Source: Schistocerca nitens
Taxonomy: Eukaryota > Arthropoda > Insecta > Orthoptera > Acrididae
NCBI RefSeq assembly: GCF_023898315.1
Contig: NC_064622.1
Coordinates: forward strand, 354,745,234-354,809,233
Length of the DNA: 64,000 bases
Direction of reading: 5' to 3'
Shown here in pieces: positions 20,514 through 31,495 of this stretch. Each line of letters begins with the position of its first letter. The stretch's first letter is position 1. The notes beneath the pieces were generated by a model. It searched no databases and was not told the origin of the DNA. It worked only from the letters and a program-made list of their open reading frames with translations. The position numbers were made by a program, and so were the translations under genes.

Positions 20514-21755
20514 GTGAAACGTTGTTGTGATGCCTCGTGTAAGGAGGACTTTGATAAAGATCGGATTGCAGCCAATCGCGATTGCGGTTTATCGTATCTA
20601 GACATTGCTGCTCGTGTTGGTCGTGATCCAATGACTGTTAGCAGAATATGGAATCGGTGGGTTCAGGAGGGTAATACGGAACGCTGTGATGGATTCCAAC
20701 GGCATCGTATCACTAGCAGTCGAGATGACAGGCATCTTATCCGCATGGCTGTAAGGGATCGTGCAGCCACGTCTCGATCCCTGAGTCAACAAAACGGCTC
20801 TGAGCACTATGGGACTTAACATCTGAGGTCATCAGTCCCCTAGAACTTAGAACTACTTAAACCTAACTAATCTAAGGAAATCACACACATCCATGCCCGA
20901 GGCAGGATTCGAATCTGCGACCGTAGCGGTCGCGCGGTTCCAGACTGAAGCGCCTAGAACCGCTCAGTCACACCGGCCGGCCCCTGAGTCAACAGATGGG
21001 GACCTTTGCAACACAACAACCATATGCACGAATAGTTCGACGACGTTTGCAACTGCATGGACTATCAGCTCGGAGACCACGGCTGCGGTTACCCTTGACA
21101 ATGCATCACCGACAGGAGCGCCTGCGATGGCTGCGATGGTGTACTCTACGACGAGCCTGGGTGCACGAATGGCAAAACGTCATTTTTTCGGATGAATCCA
21201 GGTTCCGTTAACAGCATCATGATGGTCGGATCCGTGTTTGGTGACATCGCGGTGAGCGCACATTGGAAGCGTGTATTCGTCATCGCCGTACTGGCGTATC
21301 ACCCGGCGTGATGGTGTGGGATCCCTTCGTTACACGTCTCGGTCACCTCTTGTTCGTATTGACCGCACTTTGAACAGTGAACATTACATTTCAGATGTGT
21401 TACGACCCGTGGCTCTACCCTTCTTTCGATCGCTGCGAAACCCTACATTTCAGTAGTATAATGCACGACCGCATGTTGCAGGTCCCGTACGGGCCTTCCT
21501 GGATACAGAAAACGTTCGACTGCTGCCCTGGCCAGCACATTCTCCAGATCTCTCACCAATTGAAAACGTCTGGTCAATGGTGGCCGAGCAACTGGCTCGT
21601 CACAATACGTCAGTCACTACTCTTGATGAACTGTGGTATCTGTAGAGGCTGCATGGGAAGCTGTACCTGTACACGCCATCCGAGCTCTGTTTGACTCAAT
21701 GCTCAGGCGTATCAAGGCCGTTATTAGCGCCAGAGGTGGTTGTTCTGGGTACTGA
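20514..21755 (+). pseudogene. Tc1-A transposase pseudogene (copy 3)
   Basis: The N-terminal part (20514-20790) matches copy 1 including its altered start region. The SINE interrupts after SRSLSQQ. Downstream MGTFATQQPYARIVRRRLQ and FSDESRFR are recognisable. A 6-bp duplication gives RWLRWCT, then TAA after SRFR, TGA after RVW and a frameshift near 21318. The catalytic Asp of FQQDN and the final Glu region can still be traced at DNA level. Confidence 0.85.
20792..20981 (-). repeat. SINE family A
   Basis: It is flanked by the 13-bp perfect duplication CCCTGAGTCAACA at 20779-20791 and 20982-20994. The minus strand carries GTGTGACTGAGCGGTTCTAG (A box region) and CAGATTCGAATCC (B box). Confidence 0.92.
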
Positions 21756-21892
21756 TTTCTCAGGATCTATGCACCCAAATTGCGTGAAAATGTAATCACA
21801 TGTCAGTTCTAGTATAATATATTTGTCCAATGAATACCCGTTTATCATCTGCATTTCTTCTTGGTGTAGCAATTTTAATGGCCAGTAGTGTA

Positions 21893-22434
21893 TGTCTCGA
21901 ATTTTCTCAACTTGGTCATTTCGCGGTATGTACGTTGGCGGAGATAATATGTAGTCCCACAGTTCCCGGGAAGTACTCAATAGAAATTGAGATCCTTACG
22001 AGCCGAGTGGTATTAGTTACAAATTTTGTATTTCGGAGCTGCGTATAGATTTCAGTAGTTAAAGCAGCCACGAATCTGTGTTACCAACAGATATAAGTAA
22101 CAAACCAATATGGTGCTCACAGCTACTGGCTGAAAAGAAAACTGCTGAGACACTCATTTTCTTTGGATGTCGAAGGGTGTAAGTGCACTTGCATCTCTTG
22201 GCTGACAAGTGGTTGAAAAAGCTCTTTGTTTTCCTAGCTGAGTCTTTAACAAAAGATATTTAAGGCACAGGCAACTAGAGGAGCAAAATATAGGGCAAAA
22301 TATTGTTCAAAATATGACAGTTCGCAAATAGCAATACGTTTTGACCTAAAGAAGACTCTCCCTGCACTTGTACTTTCTTGCAGCAGAGCGTATTATCTAA
22401 GACACCAACTGACGAACAATATTTGTGTTCACGA
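21893..22434. other. spacer, no feature seen
   Basis: AT-rich sequence with no recognised element between Tc1-A copy 3 and the solo LTR. Confidence 0.4.
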
Positions 22435-22439
22435 TTTAC

Positions 22440-22929
22440 TGTGGTGTCACCGCCAGACACCACACTTGCTAGGTGGTAGCCTTTAAATCGGCCGCGGTCC
22501 GTTAGTATACGTCGGACCCGCGGGTCGCCACTATCAGTGATTGCAGACCGAGCGCCGCCACACGGCAGGTCTAGACACTTCCTAGCACTCGCCCCCAGTT
22601 GTACAACCGACTTTGCTAGCGATGGTTCACTGACAAAAATACGTTCTCATTTGCCGAGACGATAGTTAGCATAGCCTTCAGGTACGTCATTTGCTACGAC
22701 CTAGCAAGGCGCCATTATCAGTTGTTATTGATATTATGAAGAATGTACAGACAAGAGCTACGTTCAACATTAATGGATTAAAGTTAAGTATTCCACCAAG
22801 TACCACCTATCTTTCTGAAGTCATAATACCTTGTCCTGTTCCAGACCTCACGCCAGCCTGCGTGAGCTTAAACGCGTGCCTTTCGGCTTCCTCCAAACCC
22901 CGTGGGTTGGCGCCTGCCAATCCACAACA
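22440..22929 (+). mobile_element. solo LTR of a gypsy-type retrotransposon
   Basis: The LTR begins TGTGGTGTCACCGCCAGACA and ends CCACAACA, with TG/CA termini. It is flanked by the 5-bp duplication TTTAC at 22435-22439 and 22930-22934, the size usual for Ty3/gypsy. No internal gag-pol or second LTR is present, so it is a solo LTR from recombination. From memory this LTR family is common in locust genomes. Confidence 0.85.
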
Positions 22930-22955
22930 TTTACCTCTAGAGTTGCAGCAATATA

Positions 22956-23814
22956 CGAGGTGCAACAATAAAGAAATGAGACTGAAGTGATAAAAAAATG
23001 TTGCCTACCTTTGTAGTCAAGTTTAGTGTTGTCTCCTTCAAAGTAGTTCCCTTCCGATTTCACACACTTTTTCCAGCGCTTCTGCCACTGATGGTAACAT
23101 TTCTGGAACTCATCTTCTGTAATATCCTCCAAGACCCTCGTCACAGCTTTTAGGACATCTTGCGTTGTTTGAAAATGGCGTCCCTTGGCCGCCGTTTTGA
23201 CTCTTGGAAATAGAAAAAAATCGCACGGAGCGATATCTGGTGAATAAGGTGGCTGTGGTAGTACTGAAATTTTTTTTTTTTTGACGTTAGAACTTGCTGT
23301 ACTGACAGAGCAGTGTGAGATGGTGCATTATAGTGATGCAGAATCCAGCTATCAGCAATGTTGGCATGGACACCAAGAACTCTTTTACGAAGTCTTTCTA
23401 AAATTTCTTTGTAGTAATATTGGTTAACTGTTTGTTCAGGAGGCAACTTTTGACTTTGAAATGCGAACTTTTTCTGGTCTGGTTGATCCCTTTGAGCACC
23501 GTTGCGAACTTTGGCGTTTTGTCTCTGGATCGTACTGAAAAAAACCAACTTTCATCACCGGTGATAACACGGCTCAACAATTCCGGATTGATTTCCGTTT
23601 GCTCTAACAGACATTATGCGGTTCCATTTCCGTGACGAGAGACTCAAACACGTGTTAACTTATTACAGCACAACTCACGACTGAGCAGTTGCATCGATGT
23701 GCTGCTCGGACTAGAAGCAGCTTGTAGACCAAGGTCAAAGATACTGTGCCTACGCAAGCCTGCAGGGTTGCCACATCTTGCAAAGAAAATCAGTCTCATT
23801 ATTGTCGCACCTCG
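22956..23814 (-). mobile_element. mariner element, internally deleted
   Basis: The TIRs are CGAGGTGCAACAATAAAGAA (left) and TTATTGTCGCACCTCG (right), flanked by TA at 22954-22955 and 23815-23816. At 859 bp it is shorter than the usual ~1.3 kb. The minus strand has transposase remnants: ITGDESWFFSV, the first Asp motif, just upstream of 23548; QTVNQYYYKEILERLRKRV; and SWILHHYNAPSHTA, where the second Asp (normally HHDNAP) is Tyr. A C-terminal piece lies at 23144-22990. Confidence 0.8.
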
Positions 23815-23816
23815 TA

Positions 23817-24192
23817 CATTTGGGTTGAGAGTCAAGCTCCTCGTGGACGCCAAGTAATTGCTTCCTGTCTTTTACTCTATATAAGTAGGTTGCCGACATT
23901 AGTTAAACACATGGCAGCTTTCAGTAACAGTACTGCAGATCAAAATAAAAGTAAATACGTTGTAAAGTTGTGGCGTTACATAACCCGAATACAAACATTG
24001 AAATTGTAGATCACTAATTCATGAATTCTCGTCATTGCTATGTGGAATGCGACCAAGATTTTGGAATTATAAGAAGGTTTCAAGGAAAAAAGCCTTGGGA
24101 TTTTTGTACTTGATAAGTGGCCATTGTTCACTCCCAAAGACAGCAGGAAATTTGAGATACTGTAGACGACTTCGATGATTTCATCACACTAA
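23817..24192. other. spacer, no feature seen
   Basis: No gene or repeat was recognised in this short AT-rich stretch. Confidence 0.35.
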
Positions 24193-25490
24193 TAAAGAGA
24201 GGCTACGACCACGGATTTACTTCAAACTTTGTACACCTTTAGTTGGCCATTAAAACAATATACTAGTAGTAAGGTGCAGTACTCGGGCAATTCCGAGAAA
24301 ATCGCAAGAGAAGTTTTACACGCCTATTACGTAACTGATGTATCTGTGCGAAGCTGCAGGCTCTAAGAAGTGATTGTGGTCAAGTCTGCCGGAAGGGTAG
24401 CTCAGCGTGTTTGCTCGCCCTCTGTAATAAAAAAATCTGAGTAAAGGAATCAACCATCAACTTGAACGGATGTCTTGTGACGTCCGCCCAGACCAAACGC
24501 AACGAACAATACCGAACAAAATGAAAAAGAAAGTGCTTAGCGTTTCCGCAAAGTAAGAGTGTCATAGATGACGCGACGGTTCGAACCCTGCTAACAAATT
24601 TTTAATCAATATTTTCTTCATCACTGGTCACATTATTTAATTTATATGACATTGAGGAGGTAATATAATGAAAGAAAAAATGTCCATTTTCATGAAGCTG
24701 TGGTGAATTTAATATGTTATTTGTCTGTTTACTATTTTAATTAAATTTTCATGGACGACGACAGGGTTGGAAAGCGCAACTCAAACCTAGATAAATAAAT
24801 ATGCAACGTTATTCAGTATTATAGTAAGTCAATATGTGCCAGACCACACGAGTAATGCACAATTACTCGTCGGACGTGCTCTCGATATCACACGTTGCAG
24901 GATGGTGTTTATCCTACAGATACAGAAAACATCAATTGAAACGGCACCTACTACACCGAAAGAAGGCAGTTTTCTCGCATTTTCTGGGAATGTTCAGAGT
25001 TTCTAAGGGAAACCACACGTCGCTGGCATTTTGAAAAATTTCTCTTTCTTCCTATAACGTAGATTAAAAATTAAGTTCGAGCTGGAGCCGAACCGTCGCC
25101 TCATACACGCTCTAACGCTAACACCTTTTCTTAAATGTCATCTTTGTTCATTATTGTTCGCTGCATTTGTTCGGGGCGGGCGTCCCATGACACTCCCTCA
25201 AGTTCATCGTAGATCCATTCACTCAGTCTTTTCATCACGAAGGGAAGCTAACACTGACCGAACACGCTGAAGTAGTTTGCCGCCTCCACTTGATTACCGT
25301 GATCTCTAAAGTCGGGCCCCTACTCACAGGTACCTAAGCCCCATAATGACGCGTAAAACTTCTCTCCCGTTTTTCTCGGAATTGCCAGAGGTGTGCAACT
25401 TACTACTTGCACGTCATGTTGCTGTAATGGCCTACTAAAGGTGTACAAAGTTTGAAGTAAATCTGTGACCCTCAACGCCGTGGCCTCCCC
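24193..25490. repeat. long foldback element with arms of about 300-400 bp
   Basis: The left arm (about 24193-24595) is the imperfect reverse complement of the right arm (about 25085-25490). Matches include TTACTTCAAACTTTGTACAC on the left against GTGTACAAAGTTTGAAGTAA on the right, GGCAATTCCGAGAAAA against TTTCTCGGAATTGCC, and GCGACGGTTCGAACCC against GAGCCGAACCGTCGC. A B-box-like GGTTCGAACCC sits in the left arm and a related sequence in the right arm. The interior (24600-25085) has no ORF of note. Confidence 0.7.
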
Positions 25491-25890
25491 TTCTAAGTTC
25501 ACTCAATCATTATCACAAGTCCTCATTGAAAGGCTTGAGAAAAATGTAGTGGTTGCATTTTCAAATACCTCGCTTCCCAAAGACTCTCCCAATGAAGAGC
25601 GGGAAGGTTTTCAAAACGTTAATAACAAGAAAGCACATTGGTGCGACAAGAATATCAGTGCCTTCCCTGATCTAAAAATAAATAAAGGAAAACTTGAGTT
25701 AAAATATTTGAAGTACAAAGATCTCTTTGTGCGACCGGTACATCTTGAATTTTACCAGAAACTTTCACACTATGAAACTACAAGAACACTGAAGTCAATT
25801 AATCAAAACGTCGAAATGGCTGCTTGTTATTCAGAAAACGAACATGACAGGATGTTAGAATGGTCGAATGATCACGTGCTACTGTCGTGA
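25465..25890 (+). other. unidentified 141-codon open frame
   Basis: An open frame of 141 codons ends at TGA 25888. It overlaps the right end of the foldback element and its first codon is GTG, so a real start is not evident. The translation is rich in Asn, Lys, Glu and Ser (for example KAHWCDKNISAFPDLKINKG), has no signal peptide or membrane segment, and matches no family I know. It could be an exon or a remnant of an unrecognised element; chance is also possible at this length. Confidence 0.2.
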
Positions 25891-25913
25891 GCTTCTACAG
25901 GAAGAGGTGGACG

Positions 25914-26660
25914 TCAACGGCTCTTCACAGAACGTAGGGTTCGGAGGCTCGCCTGCTCTGTGAAGTAGGATAGATCAGTGGCATCTCTGCAAAGAGCACA
26001 TTGCTGATGCATGCACAAGTGTTTCAGAACACAACGTTCATCGTACATTGTTGAGCATCGAGCTCTGCAGCAGACCACCCCTTCGTCTTCACATGTTGAC
26101 CCAACGACGTCATCAGTTACGACTGCACTGTTCAACAAGGCAACATGTTTCCAGTCATCAACAGTCCAATGTCGGTGTTGACGACTCAGGCGAGGCGTAA
26201 ATCTTTGTGATGTGCAGTCATCAAGGGTACACGAGTATGCCTTCGGCTCCGAAAGCCCATATCGACGATGTTTCGTTGAACGGCTCGCACGCTGACACTT
26301 GTTGATGGCCCAGCATTGAAATCTACAGCGGAAGGGCTGCACTTCTGTCACGTTGAACGATTCTCTTCAGTCGTCGTTGGTCCCCTTCTTGCAGGATCTT
26401 TTTGCAACCGCAGCGGTCGGAGATTTGATGTTTTACCCGATTCCTGATACTCACGGTACACTCGTGAAGTGGTCGTACGGGAAAATCCCCACTTCATCGC
26501 TACCTAGGAGATGCTGTGCCCCATCGCTCGTGCGTCGACTAAAACAGCACGTCCAAACTTACTTAAATCTTGATAATCTGCCGTTGTAGCAGCAGTAACC
26601 GATCTCGCAACTGCGCCAGACACTTATTGTCTTATACAGGCGTTGCCGGCCTGTGTGTGG
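25914..26660 (-). pseudogene. Tc1-F transposase fragment
   Basis: Minus-strand pieces read KWGFSRTTTSRVYREYQESG (an HTH segment near 26500-26440), VDFNAGPSTSVSVRAVQRNI and SQRFTPRLSRQHRHWTVDDW, the segment just before the first catalytic Asp in this Tc1-type family. After KHVA the match stops, so the catalytic core is missing. Several frame changes occur. No TIR was located. Confidence 0.6.
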
Positions 26661-27399
26661 TGTAGAACTGCTTCCTCCCTCACCGAAAGATCCAAACTGC
26701 TACCATGTAAGCGGAGTCTAGTGCACAGGTACGCTCTCTGTTGTGGGAGACATCCGTGTCTGCCGGTTTCATCGTGCGCTTGCGCTAGCAGGCAGTGAGA
26801 TGTAACGCATTTAAATTTCACAGGCGCGTTATTTTTTTTTTTTTTTAGGTCGCTGACACTATGAGTGTGGGCGTATTCCGCGGCGGCGGCAGAACCGGTA
26901 CCGGCCCGCAACTTCCGTAGAAGGCGGCAGCGCGGCGTCGCGTGGGAGGCAGTCACCTCCACAGCAGGGGCTGGGCCTTCCCCACGGGCTGCGTGTTGAC
27001 GCCGTGCCTCGTCCGCACCTCCTCCTCCTACTCCTATCTCCAGTCTCCGCTCCTAGATCTGCGCTTTTTTTTCAGTCTGTGGGAACCTATAGTACAGTGT
27101 ACACTCTGCGTAGAACCTTACACCTATCCATCAGGTCCTGTCTACTGTCTTCTGTCGAGCGATTTCAGCTGATTTTCCGTCCCACTGTACCTTATTTCGG
27201 TATCTTATTTTGACGTTCGTACGACGATTTAAAGGAAGACCGATACACGGTAGTACGATAATCTTCAGTGAAATAATTTTGGAAAATGGAATTTAGTACA
27301 GGGTATCCATAAAATAATGTCGTTTGAGCCGTATGCTTTGGTTTAAACCTTGACTGTTACTATGCGTTTGGTTTCCCGCGGTTATTGTGGTTATGCCGT
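26661..27399. other. GC-rich spacer, no supported gene
   Basis: The part at 26870-27030 is GC- and CpG-rich and is followed by a pyrimidine-rich run (CCTCCTCCTCCTACTCCTA). A promoter or first exon is possible but no start, splice pattern or domain supports one. It may be the upstream part of the LTR-like repeat that follows. Confidence 0.3.
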
Positions 27400-28790
27400 G
27401 GTTCCTCCTCTTGCTACGCGTGGCAGCAGCGGTGTGTATCGATATTCGCACCTATTACTATCTTTGGTCTGGTGCTTATAGTTTCCGGCTGCCCTGCCCG
27501 CTGACGTGGAATTCAGGCGGTGTCCTTTACCCTCTGTGTTGTCGCTGTCCAACATGTGTGTGTAGTTTTGACAGCTTATGCATACTTGGTTGTGGGCGGC
27601 TACGCCTTTTACGGTTTGGCTTTGGAGTTCCTTGTGCACTGGTCGGGTGGAAAGCAAGTCGCCAGTGGGTCCGTTGACTGTCGCTAAGTTGCCGCGCGGG
27701 ATTAGCCGAGCGGTCCGAGGCGCTGCAGTCATGGACTGTGCGGCTCGTCCCGGCGGAGGTTCGAGTCCTCCCTCGGGCATGGGCGTGTGTGTTTGTCCTT
27801 AGGATAATTTAGGTTAAGTAGTGTGTAAGCTTAGGGACTGATGACCTTAACAGTTAAGTTCCATAAGATTTCACACACATTTGAACATTTTTTAGAACTG
27901 TCTCTTGGTTGGGTTGCCGGCGGATCGGATATAGTTGGGTCGACTACCTGTCTCCCCTAAGCGAACGTTAGTATTTCAAGTGCAGACCGACACCCGGAAA
28001 CTTCTGAGCGCCGCTGGCTGTACTGCCTTTTCTTATTGGTGGTTGATTGTGTATTTTAATGGCTCATAGCCGATGGTTTGAATTTGTATGCTTTCAGTTG
28101 GGTTTTAAATAGTGGGCCTTCAGCCGTTTTAAAATTGAAAGTTCCTTACTTGTCAAGTTTTGCATTGTTTGGGCCTTCAGCCTCAATTAAAATATTTTTG
28201 GATAAGGCTTTGGCCTTCTGCCTTTTGAAAATTTATTGTAGTGTTCTTCAATCATGGGCCTTCAGCCGTTTTAAAATTAAAATTCCTTACTTGTTGAATC
28301 TTACATTGTTTGGGCCTTCAGCCTCATTTTAATAAAAATATTTAAGGATAAAGCCTTGGACTTTCTGCCTTGTAAAAATTTGTTGTAGATGTGTTCTGAA
28401 TCATTGGCCTTCAGTCGTTTTAAAAGTAAAATTCTTTATTGTTAAGTCTTAGATTGTTTCGGGCTTCAGCCCCCTTTTTTAAAATTATTTAGGGATAAAG
28501 CTTTGGGCCTTTTGACTTTGAAAATTTATTGTAGTTGTGTTTTTAAATCATGGGCCTTCAGCCGTTTTAAAAATTAAGGAGGTTGTGCCCTTAAGTCTTA
28601 AGATTGTGTGACATATTCAGTCGATAGTTAAGCATCGAAAATTTACGCTGTAATGTTTGGGCAACTAAATAAAGTTATATGTGTTCGAGTGTAACTGACA
28701 GCCGCTCATTTTTGACCCCTTTTCACAATTCCAACTACCTGTTCTGTCCTGCGGATTTAACCAGGCGTTTCATCGCTGTTTCGGGGGTAT
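27400..28790 (+). repeat. LTR-like repeat with internal tandem units
   Basis: The segments at 27640-28040 and 28640-28770 are homologous to 37430-37960 and 38310-38415, for example CTGTCTCCCCTAAGCGAACG against CTGTCTCTCCTAAGCGAGCG, and AATAAAGTTATATG against AATAAAGTTGTATG. Between them GGCCTTCAGCCG-type words recur at intervals within imperfect ~150-bp units with AATTAAAATT-rich spacers. AATAAA near the end suits an LTR polyadenylation signal. Terminal TG/CA and a target duplication were not established. Confidence 0.5.
27687..27886 (+). repeat. SINE family B
   Basis: The tRNA head reads GGGATTAGCCGAGCGGTCC (A box region) and GGAGGTTCGAGTCC (B box). The body shares GGGACTGATGACC and the closing CACATTTGAAC with family A in altered form. 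It lies inside the LTR-like repeat. The target duplication is not clear. Confidence 0.75.
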
Positions 28791-28984
28791 ATTATGACAG
28801 TTTCATTTAGACTATTTACAACAAACCGTACATTAATTGAAGATAAAATAACCTAATTTTCTTTATAAATATTCAATATAGGGATGGAAAAAACTTACCG
28901 TGGCTTAATAGTTGTTTCAAAAAACTGCCACGAAAACTAACAGCTTCATCACAGATTCAAGCGAAGTCAAAACCTAGCTGACAA

Positions 28985-30115
28985 ACAGAAGTTCAACGAA
29001 GAGAACATGGGCGCAAGGTGAGTAATGAGAGAAGCGTTCAGCGACTTTCAAACAAATATTTTATCAACCGATCTGATTAAAAACATTAAGATGTTTTCGT
29101 GTTACGTAAAACCAGTAAGCTGTTTGAAATCTATTAATTTACTCAGTAACCATACTGGCACCGAAACGGAAGATAACAGTGAGAAGGCTGAAATATTGAA
29201 TTCAGTCTTCCAAAATTGTTTTACCGCGGAAGATTGTAACACGCTCCCTCCTTTCAATCACCGTACGAATGTCGAAATAGCTCACATTGACATAACCGTT
29301 TCCGGAATAGAGAAGCAACTACAATCGCTTAGTATGGAAAGGCATCTGTAAGATTCTTCGACGATTATGAGATATAACCTGCTCCCCTTCTAGCAGATCT
29401 TTATGGCAAATTGGTGGAACAATGTAGGGTATCTTGCGACTGGAAAAAAGCTCAAAAGCTCAGGTCATTCCCTTTTGCAAGAAGTCTCGTTGGACAGTTG
29501 CACATTTTTATAGGCCTATATCTTTGACGTCGCGCTGTCGGGCTGCACTAGCACTTGGATGGGTAACCATCCGGTCTGCCGAGCGCTGTTGGCAAGCGGA
29601 ATGCACTCAGCCCTTGTGAGGCAAACTGAGGAGCTACTTGATTGAGAAGTAGCGGCTCCGGTCTTGTAAACTGACATACGGCCGGGAGAGCGGTGTGCTG
29701 ACTACATGCCCCTCCATATCCGCATCCAGCGGCGGCTGTGGACTGAGGATGACACGGCGGCCGGTCGGTACCTTTGGGCCTTCATGGCCTGTGCGGGAGG
29801 AGTTATATCTTTGACGTCAGTCTGTTGTGGAATTATGCAATATGTTTTACGCTCACGAATTATGAAGTTTTTGGACAACGAAAATCTCCTCTATAAAGAT
29901 TAAAACGGTTGCCGCAAACAGAGAGCTTGCGAACTGAAGTCGCTCTGTGACTCCATGAGATACATAGCGCTGTAGAGTTCAGCGCTCAGGTTGATGTGTT
30001 CCTCGATTTCAGGAATGCGTTTCACACTCTCCCGCACTGCCGTTTAGCGAAAAAATACGAGCTTATCGAGCATCGCACCAGATTTGCGACTATATTCAAG
30101 ATCTCCTTATAGACA
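28985..30115 (+). pseudogene. CR1/jockey-like LINE reverse transcriptase fragment
   Basis: A frame at 29025-29351 gives NSEKAEILNSVFQNCFTAED, a typical pre-RT region. Near 29470 VIPFCKKSRW and YRPISLTS appear, and after the inserted 5S-like SINE the text continues as VCCGIMQYVLRSRIMKFLD then NENLLYKD. Joined across the insert this is the RT motif YRPISLTSVCCxIMEYV. A degraded VDVFLDFRNAFHTLPHCRL follows near 29990, the Asp-containing RT motif. Stops and frame changes show it is dead. Confidence 0.75.
29532..29803 (+). repeat. 5S-rRNA-like SINE inserted in a LINE
   Basis: The insert is flanked by a 15-bp perfect duplication, TATATCTTTGACGTC, at 29517-29531 and 29804-29818. Its first ~65 bp (GCTGTCGGGC, then TAGCACTTGGATGGGTAACC, then GAGCGCTGTTGGC) match the 3' half of animal 5S rRNA, including the internal box C region, with a unique 3' body after it. 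5S-derived SINEs (SINE3) are known from fish and some other animals. The head here starts in mid-5S, so this copy is 5'-truncated. Confidence 0.85.
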
Positions 30116-30144
30116 GAATTCATCATGAAAGAGTTTGGAAGGGG

Positions 30145-31324
30145 CCTTATTATAGGTCTCCATTTCGCCAGCTGGTCGAATGTACAGTATCCCATTCGTG
30201 GGGAATTCAGATGGGACAGCGGCCGGATGTTGGGCTGGATGGTAACGTGAGGCAGACAGACTCGCCGTCAGGGTACCGGTTGATTACGTGCGTATACCAG
30301 AATGAAGGATTGGTGTATTGCGCACCAATCACAACGTAAGTCCTTCGTATCTGCGCCTTCTGTCCGAGAACAAGTAATGCACTCCCAGCTACATTCTGCG
30401 TCATCCTGCAGCATTGGTCGGAACTAGCAGCAGATGGGCTAGGGAATTGCCGGTCTATGCGTGGGCTGCCCTTAAACACTACAGGAACGACTGCGTTTAG
30501 GGTGGAACCGTGACACAGAAGCATGGACTGCTGATGAATGTCGTCACACAGTGTTCACTAATAGACCGACCGCTGTGGCCGAGCGGTTCTAGGCGCTTCA
30601 GTCCGGAACCACGCTGCTGCTACGGTCGCAGGTTCGAATCCTGCCTCGGGCATGGATGTGTGTGGTGTCCTTAGGTTTAAGTTGTGCTACGTCTAGGGGA
30701 CTGGTGAGCTCAGTGCTTAGAGCCATTTTGTTCACTAATAAATAGCGGTTCTGTACTGTCGGCGAGTACAGCGGCGACCTGCGAAGAGATTTTTCCAATT
30801 TTTTGGAGAGGTGCAGCCGCGTTACTCCTGTCGCCATGGTATGGACAGCTGTACGGTACGACTTCAGGTCACGGTTGGTAGTGGTTCTCTGACGGCACAA
30901 GAGTACGACTCATGCGAGAGCATCGTGGTGCCATTTTTCAACAGCCCAGTGCCCACCACGTGTCTGTATGAGCTGCGCGCGTGATACTGGGGTGCTCCCG
31001 TGGCATGCAAGAACCCCAAATCTGTTCCCGACAGGACAGCGCCGTTATCCAGGTTATCAAAGACCAGTTGCGGGCCAGCTTGCTCCAGGATAGGGAACAA
31101 CGGCCTGATGGAAACCCTTCCCGATCGTATCAGTGGCAGCATCCAGGCCAGAGTGGGCGCTACCTCTTATTGATAAGTGGGCTCATACTGTCCAGTTCTT
31201 TGTAAATGTGACTCGATTTTGTAATCACAATAGTAACAGCGCGTACCCTCTCAGCCCATGAAGTTTCGTTTCGTTTCGTTTCCTCCTCTCTTTCTGGGTG
31301 CTTCACTTCTTTTGTCAGGCAGTA
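30145..31324 (+). pseudogene. Tc1-E element, degenerate, split by a SINE
   Basis: The DNA is homologous to the fragment at 1130-1575 and continues into the catalytic half. CATCGTGGTGCCATTTTTCAACA corresponds to the RGAIFQQ stretch before the second Asp, followed by a truncated CCCAGTGCCCACCACGTG. GGCCAGAGTGGGCGC corresponds to the C-terminus. The right end reads GGGTGCTTCACTTCTTTTGTCAGGCAGTA before TA, a Tc1-type terminal repeat. No frame survives. Confidence 0.7.
30564..30729 (+). repeat. SINE family A
   Basis: It is flanked by the 11-bp duplication GTTCACTAATA at 30553-30563 and 30730-30740. The plus strand has CTGTGGCCGAGCGGTTCTAG (A box region) and CGCAGGTTCGAATCC (B box) and ends AGAGCCATTT. 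It interrupts Tc1-E copy 2. Confidence 0.92.
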
Positions 31325-31495
31325 TATTTTCGTTCTCGATCGGGGATAATTACGTACGGTGTGACTTCATGGAAAAATGGCGATAAGAAGTTAGGCCTTG
31401 TGCTTTCTTTAATGTTTATATATTTTCTTGTACCTTGCGCTTTCCAGGAGGGAAAGACAATATCGTTCTCGTTTCAAAATAACACTCTACATCTA

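Larger units (their letters stand above)
20299..21890 (+). mobile_element. Tc1-A transposon copy 3, split by a SINE
   Basis: The TIRs CACTACTGGCCATTAAAATT and AATTTTAATGGCCAGTAGTG are flanked by TA at 20297-20298 and 21891-21892. It shares copy 1's deletion near the start of the transposase. A family A SINE lies at 20792-20981. Confidence 0.9.
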
